Origin: an uncultured Methanomethylovorans sp.
GTDB taxonomy: Archaea > Halobacteriota > Methanosarcinia > Methanosarcinales > Methanosarcinaceae
Assembly (NCBI RefSeq): GCF_963678545.1
Contig: NZ_OY782870.1
Location: 2,294,001-2,358,000, forward strand
Length of the DNA stretch: 64,000 nt
Direction: 5' to 3'
How positions within the stretch are numbered: position 1 is the first letter of the stretch; each line of letters starts with the position of its first letter. The position numbers and the translations under genes were made by a program. This document shows positions 1 to 7,873 of this stretch, one piece after another. The notes under the pieces are model-generated. The model was not told the origin of the DNA and did no database searches. It saw only the letters and a program-made list of their open reading frames with translations.

Positions 1-1
1 C

Positions 2-391
2 AATATACAGGATTGCAATAATAATCATACACGTTTTATTGTCTTCAGGAAGAAACATGAAGCTGACGACCTTGTATGGAAAAACATAGATGCTAATACA
101 ACTGAACAGGCTGATAAAACAAAGCTGAGTCTTCCACACAGAACATCCATAATAGTCTACCTTGACAGAGACAGACCTGGAGCATTGTATGATCTGCTGG
201 GTGAATTCGCTACCAGGAAAATAAATCTCACAAGGATAGAATCCAGACCTTCAAAACGTATCCTGGGAGATTATTTATTTTACATAGACTTTGCAGGAAA
301 TATAAGCGATACTATTATAAAAGATGCTTTAAATAACATTCTGCCGAAAGCAGGGATGATGAAAGTGCTTGGCTCCTATGTCATGATGTAA
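2..391 (+). CDS. pheA: Prephenate dehydratase, C-terminal part (truncated by window edge)
   Basis: The reading frame is open from base 2 and ends at the TAA at 389-391, so only the last 129 residues are visible. They contain the end of the catalytic domain with the Thr-Arg-Phe motif (NNNHTRF) and then the regulatory ACT domain with the conserved ESRPSK stretch. Prephenate dehydratase converts prephenate to phenylpyruvate in phenylalanine synthesis, and the ACT domain normally binds phenylalanine for feedback inhibition. The start lies outside the window. The next gene begins 42 bases downstream but belongs to an unrelated operon. The family call is secure from the two motifs. Confidence 0.85.
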   Translation, partial: NIQDCNNNHTRFIVFRKKHEADDLVWKNIDANTTEQADKTKLSLPHRTSIIVYLDRDRPGALYDLLGEFATRKINLTRIESRPSKRILGDYLFYIDFAGNISDTIIKDALNNILPKAGMMKVLGSYVMM

Positions 392-433
392 GAAGACTTA
401 GGGAACAGCAGTATACAGGACAAGTGCATTGCC

Positions 434-1312
434 ATGAAGGTTGAAGACTTCATAAGAGATATAAATACAGTTATTGCAAAATACAGACGGCTATACAAGA
501 TACTTGATGTTATTTCAATAACATTCCTGTTGTATTCTATTTTGCTTATCACTAACATGGAAATGGTCTTTGGACTATTCCCGGCACTTGAAGTTTACTC
601 CACAGCATCGATAAGCATTCTTGGTGCAAGTATTTCATATCCTGCAATTTCCCTGTTTATAATATCAGTAGCTTGCGGACTTTTGTTAACTTTTATATTA
701 CACGTAAGGGATAACAAAAGAAGCACAATCAACCTTGTTGAAGAAAAATACCCTGTGTTGCGTGAAAGACTCAGTACTGCTTACGATAACCGTGAAGTTG
801 ATAATATTGTGGTTGCAGACTTGCAGGAAAACGTGACAAGAGCTTCTGCCAATGTAACTCATGAGATTTTTCTCAACAAAAAAAGACTATATATTGGTTT
901 TTTCTCACTGTTAATTGCAATTTCCTTGCTTACCTATGTAAGTATAAGCGAATATCGTATATCTTCAACACCACAGGATATCATAGCTCCATTATTACCC
1001 CATAATGAAGGTGATGGCTCAGATCTGGCTGTAATGGAGCAGACTACAAATAATTCAGATAATTCGAAGGAAAATCTAACAGGTGAAACTTCAATAGTTG
1101 TAGTGGAAGGAAAACAAGTTGATCTGACTCTTCCACCGGGCTCAGGAACAGGTTTTACACAGGGAGAACAGTCCAATAACACACCCGAGGGGTTTACACC
1201 ATCTTCTGCCTACGATATTAATGTAATGTCTTCTCAGACATATTCTGAAGAGTTGCCGCAAGGATATGAAAGAATAATCAAACAGTACTTTGAAAAAATG
1301 GCAGGGAAATAA
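434..1312 (+). CDS. Uncharacterised membrane protein heading a MoxR/VWA operon
   Basis: This 292-residue protein is not one I recognise by name. It has a short N-terminal amphipathic stretch, hydrophobic segments at roughly residues 25-45, 60-95 and 150-170, a charged helical region between them (about 100-145), and an acidic, Ser/Asn/Thr-rich, low-complexity tail from about 185 onward that probably lies outside the membrane. It sits 48 bases before a MoxR ATPase and in the same direction as DUF58 and two VWA genes, so it is likely a partner of that complex. It could be a scaffold or anchor; no enzymatic motif is visible. There is no strong ribosome site before the ATG. Confidence 0.7.
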   Translation: MKVEDFIRDINTVIAKYRRLYKILDVISITFLLYSILLITNMEMVFGLFPALEVYSTASISILGASISYPAISLFIISVACGLLLTFILHVRDNKRSTINLVEEKYPVLRERLSTAYDNREVDNIVVADLQENVTRASANVTHEIFLNKKRLYIGFFSLLIAISLLTYVSISEYRISSTPQDIIAPLLPHNEGDGSDLAVMEQTTNNSDNSKENLTGETSIVVVEGKQVDLTLPPGSGTGFTQGEQSNNTPEGFTPSSAYDINVMSSQTYSEELPQGYERIIKQYFEKMAGK

Positions 1313-1360
1313 TGGCATGCAAAACAATTCTATTATCCATGAATTTAAAGGAGACAAAAG

Positions 1361-2335
1361 ATGAACTCCAGTGAAATGAGCGCAGGAAATCTGTCCCAGA
1401 CATACCGGCTTGCCAGCGATATGTTCAATGCATTGTTCGCCGAGATAGGCAAGGTTGTAGTTGGACAGCAAGAGTATGTGGAACATATGATAATCACTAT
1501 GCTCTGTAATGGGCATGCTTTGGTCGAGAGCAATCCCGGCCTTGGGAAAACATTGACCATTTCTACGATAGCAAGGGTTATGGATCTGAAGTTTAGCAGG
1601 ATCCAGTGTACACCGGACCTAATGCCTGCTGACATCACGGGAACGAACATCATAGAAGAGCACGCAGGAATAAAAGCATTCAAGTTCCAGGCAGGGCCAG
1701 TCTTTGCCAACATAGTACTGGCCGATGAGATTAACCGTGCCTCACCAAAGACACAATCTGCAATGCTTGAAGCCATGCAGGAAAAACAGATAACCGTAGC
1801 CAATGACACTTACCCACTTGACAAACCGTTCTTTATACTGGCTACACAGAACCCTATTGAAATGGAAGGAACATTCCCGTTGCCTGAAGCACAATTGGAC
1901 AGGTTCTTGCTGAAGATATTACTGGACTATCCTACATTTGAGCAGGAACTCAGCATTGTGGACAGATACACTAAGATGGATTCTCCGCAGGTTAGAAAAG
2001 TAATGAACAAGAACACGTTACTTGATCTGCAAAAATTGACTACTGAAGTGCCTATATCTGATCAATTAAAATCCAGAGCTGTAAAGATAGTCATGGCTAC
2101 ACGGCAGAACAGTGAGCATATAGAATACGGTGCATCCCCCAGAGCTTCTATAGGCCTTATCATGGCAGCAAAGGCGCGTGCTTTAATTAAAGGTAGAAAT
2201 TACGTAAGCGAAGAAGATATCGAGGTTATGGCTTATCCGATACTTCGGCACAGAATTGGCCTTTCATTTGAATCAGAGAGGCGGGGCATTACTCCGGATC
2301 AGATGATCAAAGGAATTCTTTCACAGGTCAAATAA
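1361..2335 (+). CDS. MoxR-family AAA+ ATPase
   Basis: A 324-residue AAA+ ATPase of the MoxR/RavA clade. Walker A (NPGLGKT) lies at about residues 58-64 and Walker B (VLADEIN) at 119-125, followed by the family stretch RASPKTQSAMLEAMQE. Sensor 1 is in ATQNPIE and an Arg-rich C-terminal lid follows (GASPRAS). MoxR proteins act as chaperone-like ATPases that usually work with VWA-domain partners on metalloenzymes or membrane complexes. The gene starts at an ATG preceded by AAGGAG. It is followed 20 bases later by the DUF58 gene, the classical MoxR-DUF58-VWA order, so one transcript with the flanking genes is likely. Confidence 0.9.
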   Translation: MNSSEMSAGNLSQTYRLASDMFNALFAEIGKVVVGQQEYVEHMIITMLCNGHALVESNPGLGKTLTISTIARVMDLKFSRIQCTPDLMPADITGTNIIEEHAGIKAFKFQAGPVFANIVLADEINRASPKTQSAMLEAMQEKQITVANDTYPLDKPFFILATQNPIEMEGTFPLPEAQLDRFLLKILLDYPTFEQELSIVDRYTKMDSPQVRKVMNKNTLLDLQKLTTEVPISDQLKSRAVKIVMATRQNSEHIEYGASPRASIGLIMAAKARALIKGRNYVSEEDIEVMAYPILRHRIGLSFESERRGITPDQMIKGILSQVK

Positions 2336-2355
2336 AAAAATAGGGCTAAGAGGAC

Positions 2356-3234
2356 ATGAATCCCGGTAAACATACTATTGATGCGGATTTCTTCCGGCAG
2401 CTTGATCATTTCTCTTTTATGGTAAGGAAGAGGGTTTCCAGTGTATATGCCGGTAGCCGACGCTCTACCAACAGCGGCAGAGGTATAGATACCGTAGGGT
2501 TCAGGGAATACTATCCTGGAGATGATCCCAAGTCCATTGACTGGAAAGTCTATGCCAGATCAGAAAAACTGTACGTAAGACAATTCGAGGAGGATAAATC
2601 CCTCACAGCGCACATACTGCTTGATGCCAGTAAGAGCATGGACTATCCCGACAAAGATACAACTAAATTCGAATATGGCCTGATGCTAGCAATGGGCTTT
2701 GCATACATGGTGACAAAGGATAATGATAAGTTCGCCATCTCCACCTTTTCCCAGGATGTGGATATCGCTGAGCCGCGCAGAGGAAAGAAGTACTTATTTC
2801 AAACGTTGGAACGGCTTGAAACAACAAAGCTTCAGGGCAAGACTGACATACATGAAGCCATCATAAGATATAGCCCTGCCATACATTCACGCTCGCTTGT
2901 GATTATCATATCTGATTTTATGGATAATCTGGATTCTATAAGATCTGCGATATATCGTTTTTCGGATCATGATCTTATTCTTGTACAGGTGCTGGACAGG
3001 ACAGAAGCCCAGCTTCAGGTCCATGGTCATACAAAGTTTAAAGACCTTGAGACTGATTCAGACCTTAAAACGTATGTAAGCGATAGTTTCAAGGAAAACT
3101 ACCAGCGCAAATTAATGGAGCACATGAACAGTATTAAAGATACATGTTACCATGTGGGAGCGGAGTATTATGCCTTCACTACAGATGTGCCCATCTTTGA
3201 AGCGTTCTTATACACAATAGGCAGGAGACGCTGA
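2356..3234 (+). CDS. DUF58 domain protein of the MoxR operon
   Basis: A 292-residue DUF58 protein. The signature block FREYYPGDDPKSIDWKVYAR is present at about residues 55-74, followed by a degenerate VWA-like fold beginning LLDASKSMD, whose DxSxS motif could bind a divalent metal. No membrane segment is seen, so it is probably cytosolic. DUF58 proteins occur almost always next to MoxR and VWA genes, as here. The start codon follows AAGAGG closely, and the stop is one base before the next start. The biochemical role of the family is not established; an adaptor between the MoxR ATPase and the membrane VWA proteins is an inference. Confidence 0.88.
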   Translation: MNPGKHTIDADFFRQLDHFSFMVRKRVSSVYAGSRRSTNSGRGIDTVGFREYYPGDDPKSIDWKVYARSEKLYVRQFEEDKSLTAHILLDASKSMDYPDKDTTKFEYGLMLAMGFAYMVTKDNDKFAISTFSQDVDIAEPRRGKKYLFQTLERLETTKLQGKTDIHEAIIRYSPAIHSRSLVIIISDFMDNLDSIRSAIYRFSDHDLILVQVLDRTEAQLQVHGHTKFKDLETDSDLKTYVSDSFKENYQRKLMEHMNSIKDTCYHVGAEYYAFTTDVPIFEAFLYTIGRRR

Positions 3235-3235
3235 T

Positions 3236-5110
3236 ATGCCCTTTGAAACTCCTCTGGCCCTATTGGCATTGGCAAGCGTTATACCTCTTATCATTTTGTA
3301 TCTTCTAAGGCCAAAACCCCTGTTGATGAAGATCCCATCTGTGATGTTCCTCATGCAAGTGGAAGAGAAAAAGCGTTTCTATACTTCTATTACAAAGCTG
3401 ATTAAAGACCCCTTGTTCCTTATACAATTGCTGGTGCTTATATTATTAGCCCTGGCTGCTGCCGCTCCTTACATAATTACAAACGAGCCTCTGAGCGATG
3501 AGCATACGGTACTGGTAATAGATGCATCTGCCAGTATGCAGACAGATAACCGTTTCCAAGAAGCAATAAGTAAAGCAGGGGACTATGTCAGCAAGAAAAA
3601 CAGCATAGTAATTGCCCATAGTATTCCTGTAACACTACTTGAAGGACAGGATGCAACCACTACAAAAGAAGCTCTTTCATCTCTTAAACCAGGAGCTACA
3701 GTTGCAGATATTTCTGCTGCTATGGGTACAGGTATGAGAATGCTTTCCAATGGTGGTGGAAGGCTTGTAGTAATTTCGGACTTCACTAACTGGGAAGGAG
3801 AAGATCCGGTATCTGCAAAGAACCTGGCAGAATCGTATGGCTTTAAAGTGGAATTTGTAAAGATAGGTGGAACAACAGATAATGTAGGAATTATACAGGG
3901 CCAGCTTGAGACCACAGAGAGTGGTTATACTCACAATTGCGTGATTAAGAACTACGGTGCCAGTGATCTGAATATTCCAGTAGATATTACTACCACTGAT
4001 GGCAATAGTGTAACTAAGAACATCGATCTTACTGTAAAGGCAAAGTCTACAGAACAGTTCGTGCTACAAAATCTTAGTACAGGTACCACTACTATCAAGA
4101 TAAATAGGGATGACAGTCTGCCAGTAGATAATGTCGCATATATATCAGTGCCTAAGGTATCTAATAAGCGTGTCCTGTTCGTGTCAGAGCAGTCATTGCT
4201 GCCATCAATGACATCAGTATCCCTTATGCCAGGAATTCAGACTACTAAAGCCACCGGAGTGCCACAAGACATTGCACAGTTCAGTGTTGTTGTCGTTGCC
4301 AAATCTAACCAATCCCTTTCATCAAATGAGATATCACTACTTTCTTCTTACATAAACAGTGGCGGGAAAGTAGTCTTTATTGCAAGTGATGGTCTTGCTG
4401 CGCAGAGTACTGATCTGGAGCTTCAGAAATTGTTACCCGTAAGAATATCAAATATAACTGCGACAGAAAAAGGTCTGGAAATGAAAGTGAACCAGTCCAC
4501 AAGACTTACTGATGATCTGAACCTGGACGAAATCGCGGTTTATAAGTATCTGAATGCAACCTCCAGGTTAGATACAACCACCCTCATCGTATCAGATAAA
4601 GGTATACCTATGCTTGCTTATGGGACAGTAGGTGAAGGGACCGTTGTATACGTTGGGTTCAGTGATCAGCTTGGAGAAGATTCCTGGAACAACTTCTATA
4701 ACCAGCCTGATTTCCCCGTGTTCTGGTTCAAACTTGTAGGCTGGCTGGGAGGCTCTGGAGATATTTCTGAATACAACCTTAAGACGGGAGCTATTTCAAC
4801 TCTGGCAAAACAGCAGGAAATAACTACACCAGATGGGAAAGAGACTACAAATAAGGTATTGTACAGCAGTGCTGGCCTATATGAAGTAGCAGGCAGGACC
4901 ATTGCAGTCAACTTGTATAATGATAAAGAATCAGACACTACTATCGATGCCTCTGACGTCATAAGCAGGGCATCCACAAAGAATGAGCCTTCTGTTGTAA
5001 GGGCAGCAACATACGAATCTAAAAATTATCTGGATACTATTATGATAGTTTTGGTATTCATATTGGTCATTCTGGAACTTTATATAATCAAAAAGAGAGG
5101 TGAGCTCTAA
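3236..5110 (+). CDS. BatA-like VWA membrane protein
   Basis: A 624-residue protein. It begins with the aerotolerance-regulator N-terminal region: a hydrophobic segment at about 5-25, the LLRPKP motif, and a second membrane segment near 60-82. It continues with a VWA domain carrying an intact MIDAS start (DASAS at 96-100), a long extracytoplasmic beta-rich part, and one C-terminal membrane helix (about 600-618) ending in KKRGEL. The layout resembles Bacteroidetes BatA/BatB-type and archaeal counterparts. The ATG follows GGAG by about nine bases. Its stop overlaps the next start in TAATG, indicating translational coupling. Confidence 0.85.
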   Translation: MPFETPLALLALASVIPLIILYLLRPKPLLMKIPSVMFLMQVEEKKRFYTSITKLIKDPLFLIQLLVLILLALAAAAPYIITNEPLSDEHTVLVIDASASMQTDNRFQEAISKAGDYVSKKNSIVIAHSIPVTLLEGQDATTTKEALSSLKPGATVADISAAMGTGMRMLSNGGGRLVVISDFTNWEGEDPVSAKNLAESYGFKVEFVKIGGTTDNVGIIQGQLETTESGYTHNCVIKNYGASDLNIPVDITTTDGNSVTKNIDLTVKAKSTEQFVLQNLSTGTTTIKINRDDSLPVDNVAYISVPKVSNKRVLFVSEQSLLPSMTSVSLMPGIQTTKATGVPQDIAQFSVVVVAKSNQSLSSNEISLLSSYINSGGKVVFIASDGLAAQSTDLELQKLLPVRISNITATEKGLEMKVNQSTRLTDDLNLDEIAVYKYLNATSRLDTTTLIVSDKGIPMLAYGTVGEGTVVYVGFSDQLGEDSWNNFYNQPDFPVFWFKLVGWLGGSGDISEYNLKTGAISTLAKQQEITTPDGKETTNKVLYSSAGLYEVAGRTIAVNLYNDKESDTTIDASDVISRASTKNEPSVVRAATYESKNYLDTIMIVLVFILVILELYIIKKRGEL

Positions 5111-7617
5111 TGACAAGCCTTGGAAATCCCCAGATGCTATGGCTCATGATACCGCTGTTGGCAGCAGGAATTTATCTAATCCTTAAGGGTGCCAAAAAAG
5201 GTTTGATTATATCCAGAATGATCGTACTTGCATTGCTTATCGTTGCTCTAGCCTCCCCTTACAGTATTGTGAGCAAGGTATCAAACAGCGAAAATCCTGA
5301 TATAGTACTGATATCCGATGAAACCTCAAGCATGGAGCTTTTCGAACAGCAAACTGCAACGGATCTTTATGAATCTTTAGCAGCAAATACACCTACAAAT
5401 ATTGTGAAACTTACAGGTGAAAGTACGGCTCTTGGAGATGCCATTGTGCAATATGCCCGTGGAGATAATCAGATAGTTCTAGTCTCCGACGGCAACAATA
5501 ACAAGGGCGAAGACTTGGAAGAGTCCCTTAATTTTGCTAATGAGATGGGAACAACTGTTTACTCGGTAATCCCCGACCTAAAAACAAATGATGTGAGCTT
5601 GTACATAAACGGTGAGAAGAAAGTAGTTCAGGATAACGAATATCAGTTTAACCTGATAGTACAACAGGCAGGAGATACTCCTGCAAGTTGCCAGATAAAC
5701 GTGCTTGTGGATGATAAGCCCAAAATGAGCAATTATCCAGTATCATTGAATGATAAATCCAAGACCATACCTGTTACACACACTTTTGACTCAGTAGGTG
5801 CCCATACGATCACTGCCAGTATTACGGTTTCCGGAGAAGATAGTCAACCTATCAATAATGTCTTTTATAAGACTGTGTATGTTGTTCCAAAACCAAAGAT
5901 ACAATTCATTACCGATGACACTAGTTCACCTATGGCTAATGTGCTGCTTAACCTCTATGATACCTCACTTAGCACAGAGCTAACTGACCTGGATAATAAA
6001 AAAGCAGTAGTGCTGGATAACAGGAACATCAATTCACTTTCAGAAACAGACATAAATAATTTAAAAAATTATGTTAGTTCTGGAAATGGCCTGTATGTTG
6101 TAGGCGGTGATAGTTCCTACAACTATGGAAATTATCTGAATTCATCTCTTGAAACGATATTACCCGTATATTCAAAAGCCAGTGAATGGAAAGGTGGCAG
6201 GAATGTGGTACTTGTACTTGATATTTCTTCAAGTACTATAAATCAATCGATAACTAAAACAGAAGGTTCTGCTGGAGTACAAGGAAATCCTGTTGGAGAT
6301 GAGATCAAAGCAAATGCCATCTCAATACTAAGAAATAAAGGTCTTAGGGATGCAAATGTAGGTGTTATTGCTTTTGGTACAGAAGGTACTGATGTCTCTA
6401 ATGGTCTAGTATATTTTGGTGTACCTTCAAACATAGACCAACTTGAATCAAAAATATTATCATTGACTCCTAGTTTAACTAGCCAGACATCATTAGATAG
6501 TGGGTTATCAATTGCTGATGAATGGTTAAAAAGCGGTAGTGGAGAGTTAGATGTCATTATTGTCTCTGATGGCGGAATTAGTGATTATTACACTCAAAGC
6601 CTCGAAGTGGCAAAAAAATTGGCTGGACAGAATGTAAAAATGTATTTTGTTCACATATTTAGTACTGCGACTCAGTACAGAGATCCTAATACGGGACTAA
6701 TATACGGGGAAAGCTTAATGAAAGCTGTGAATGGCACTTATTTCCAGATTAAAATGGGAGAACGTGTTAACCTTGTATTCGATGAACTGGAACAGCCAGA
6801 AACAAATGTATCTACCGATTTTACTGTTTTCCCTCTTGTAAAATACAATCCAACACACTTCATCACTAAGAATGTAAATCTTTCAGCTAATATAACGGGT
6901 TACAACGATGTGACGCCTAAACCCGGAGCAGACAGATTGCTTATTACTTCAACGGGTAAACCTGTACTTACTGTATGGAGATATGGTTTGGGACGTGTAG
7001 CATCTCTTAGCACAGATAATGGAAAAGGTAATGATAACATGTGGAGCACCCAGATGTATTCTGGCAACAACTCTAAGCTTACTTCATCCACCATGAACTG
7101 GCTAATCGGTGATCCACAGATCGAGGAAGGAGCGGTACTGGAAGCAGATGACACATGGTTCGGGACTCCTGCACAGCTTAAGCTTACTATGTATGATGAA
7201 GGCGTACCTTCCATTAAGCTTGATGATGGAAAAAGTATAGACCTTTCACTTACAGGTAAGAACACTTATGAGGCAACAACAGACATTGGCCAGGTTGGAG
7301 TGCATTATATATCAGGATATCCGATTGCAGTCAACTACGCTTTGGAATACAGGGATGTAGGTGTTAACCCTGACCTTGCAGAGATGATTATGGCCAATGG
7401 TGGAAAAACATACACAAAGAGTGGAGCACAGGCTTTGCTGCTTAAGGATGCTAGGGAAAAAATCCAGAAACCTATCAAAGAAACAGTAAGCCAGAAGATG
7501 TACTTCATTATAACTGCCCTTATAATATTCTTGCTTGAGGTTGCTATCCGTCGCCTCAGAGAGATCAAGGAAATGAAAGAGCAGGAGAAGAAGATGCAGG
7601 AAGTTACAGAAGCGTAG
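5110..7617 (+). CDS. Large membrane VWA-domain protein
   Basis: An 835-residue protein with two N-terminal membrane helices (about 10-25 and 35-55) and two VWA-like regions. The first begins VLISDETSS near residue 72 and the second begins VLVLDISSS near residue 362. A glutamine-amidotransferase-like beta fold lies between and after them, and a last helix near 800-818 is followed by a charged coiled tail rich in Lys and Glu. The first MIDAS reads DETSS, so both VWA copies might bind metal. It is the last gene of the operon and the architecture matches large VWA proteins found after BatA. A role in assembly or surveillance of an envelope complex is inferred, not shown. Confidence 0.82.
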   Translation: MTSLGNPQMLWLMIPLLAAGIYLILKGAKKGLIISRMIVLALLIVALASPYSIVSKVSNSENPDIVLISDETSSMELFEQQTATDLYESLAANTPTNIVKLTGESTALGDAIVQYARGDNQIVLVSDGNNNKGEDLEESLNFANEMGTTVYSVIPDLKTNDVSLYINGEKKVVQDNEYQFNLIVQQAGDTPASCQINVLVDDKPKMSNYPVSLNDKSKTIPVTHTFDSVGAHTITASITVSGEDSQPINNVFYKTVYVVPKPKIQFITDDTSSPMANVLLNLYDTSLSTELTDLDNKKAVVLDNRNINSLSETDINNLKNYVSSGNGLYVVGGDSSYNYGNYLNSSLETILPVYSKASEWKGGRNVVLVLDISSSTINQSITKTEGSAGVQGNPVGDEIKANAISILRNKGLRDANVGVIAFGTEGTDVSNGLVYFGVPSNIDQLESKILSLTPSLTSQTSLDSGLSIADEWLKSGSGELDVIIVSDGGISDYYTQSLEVAKKLAGQNVKMYFVHIFSTATQYRDPNTGLIYGESLMKAVNGTYFQIKMGERVNLVFDELEQPETNVSTDFTVFPLVKYNPTHFITKNVNLSANITGYNDVTPKPGADRLLITSTGKPVLTVWRYGLGRVASLSTDNGKGNDNMWSTQMYSGNNSKLTSSTMNWLIGDPQIEEGAVLEADDTWFGTPAQLKLTMYDEGVPSIKLDDGKSIDLSLTGKNTYEATTDIGQVGVHYISGYPIAVNYALEYRDVGVNPDLAEMIMANGGKTYTKSGAQALLLKDAREKIQKPIKETVSQKMYFIITALIIFLLEVAIRRLREIKEMKEQEKKMQEVTEA

Positions 7618-7770
7618 CATGCAGCATTAGACGTAGAGATATCGCGAATGCAAGTTGTAGCATGAGTTTTTTAAATGCGGCCTAACGGGAAATACTTATC
7701 AGTAATGACCAGAATAATCTCTTAAGACTGTAATAAACACGAGTTATCATTTGAAAATCTTAGTCTAACC

Positions 7771-7873
7771 ATATATTAGAGACAACATATTTCCCCTCAT
7801 GCATAAAAGTGGGATAGTGGATGCGAGGGGTAGACTCTCTGATAATCATTTTATGATGATAGGGGGCTAATGA
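7771..7873 (+). promoter_or_regulatory. Promoter and structured leader of the P-type ATPase gene
   Basis: A TATA-like box (ATATATTAG) lies near 7771-7779. About 25 bases later, close to the expected start site, is an imperfect hairpin: CCCCTC-AT-GCAT at 7793-7804 pairs with ATGCGAGGGG at 7821-7830, leaving a two-base bulge. The ribosome site is AGGGGG at 7861-7866. A leader of about 75 bases with a stable hairpin at its 5' end could control message stability or translation. The rest of the 7618-7770 gap shows no gene. Confidence 0.45.
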
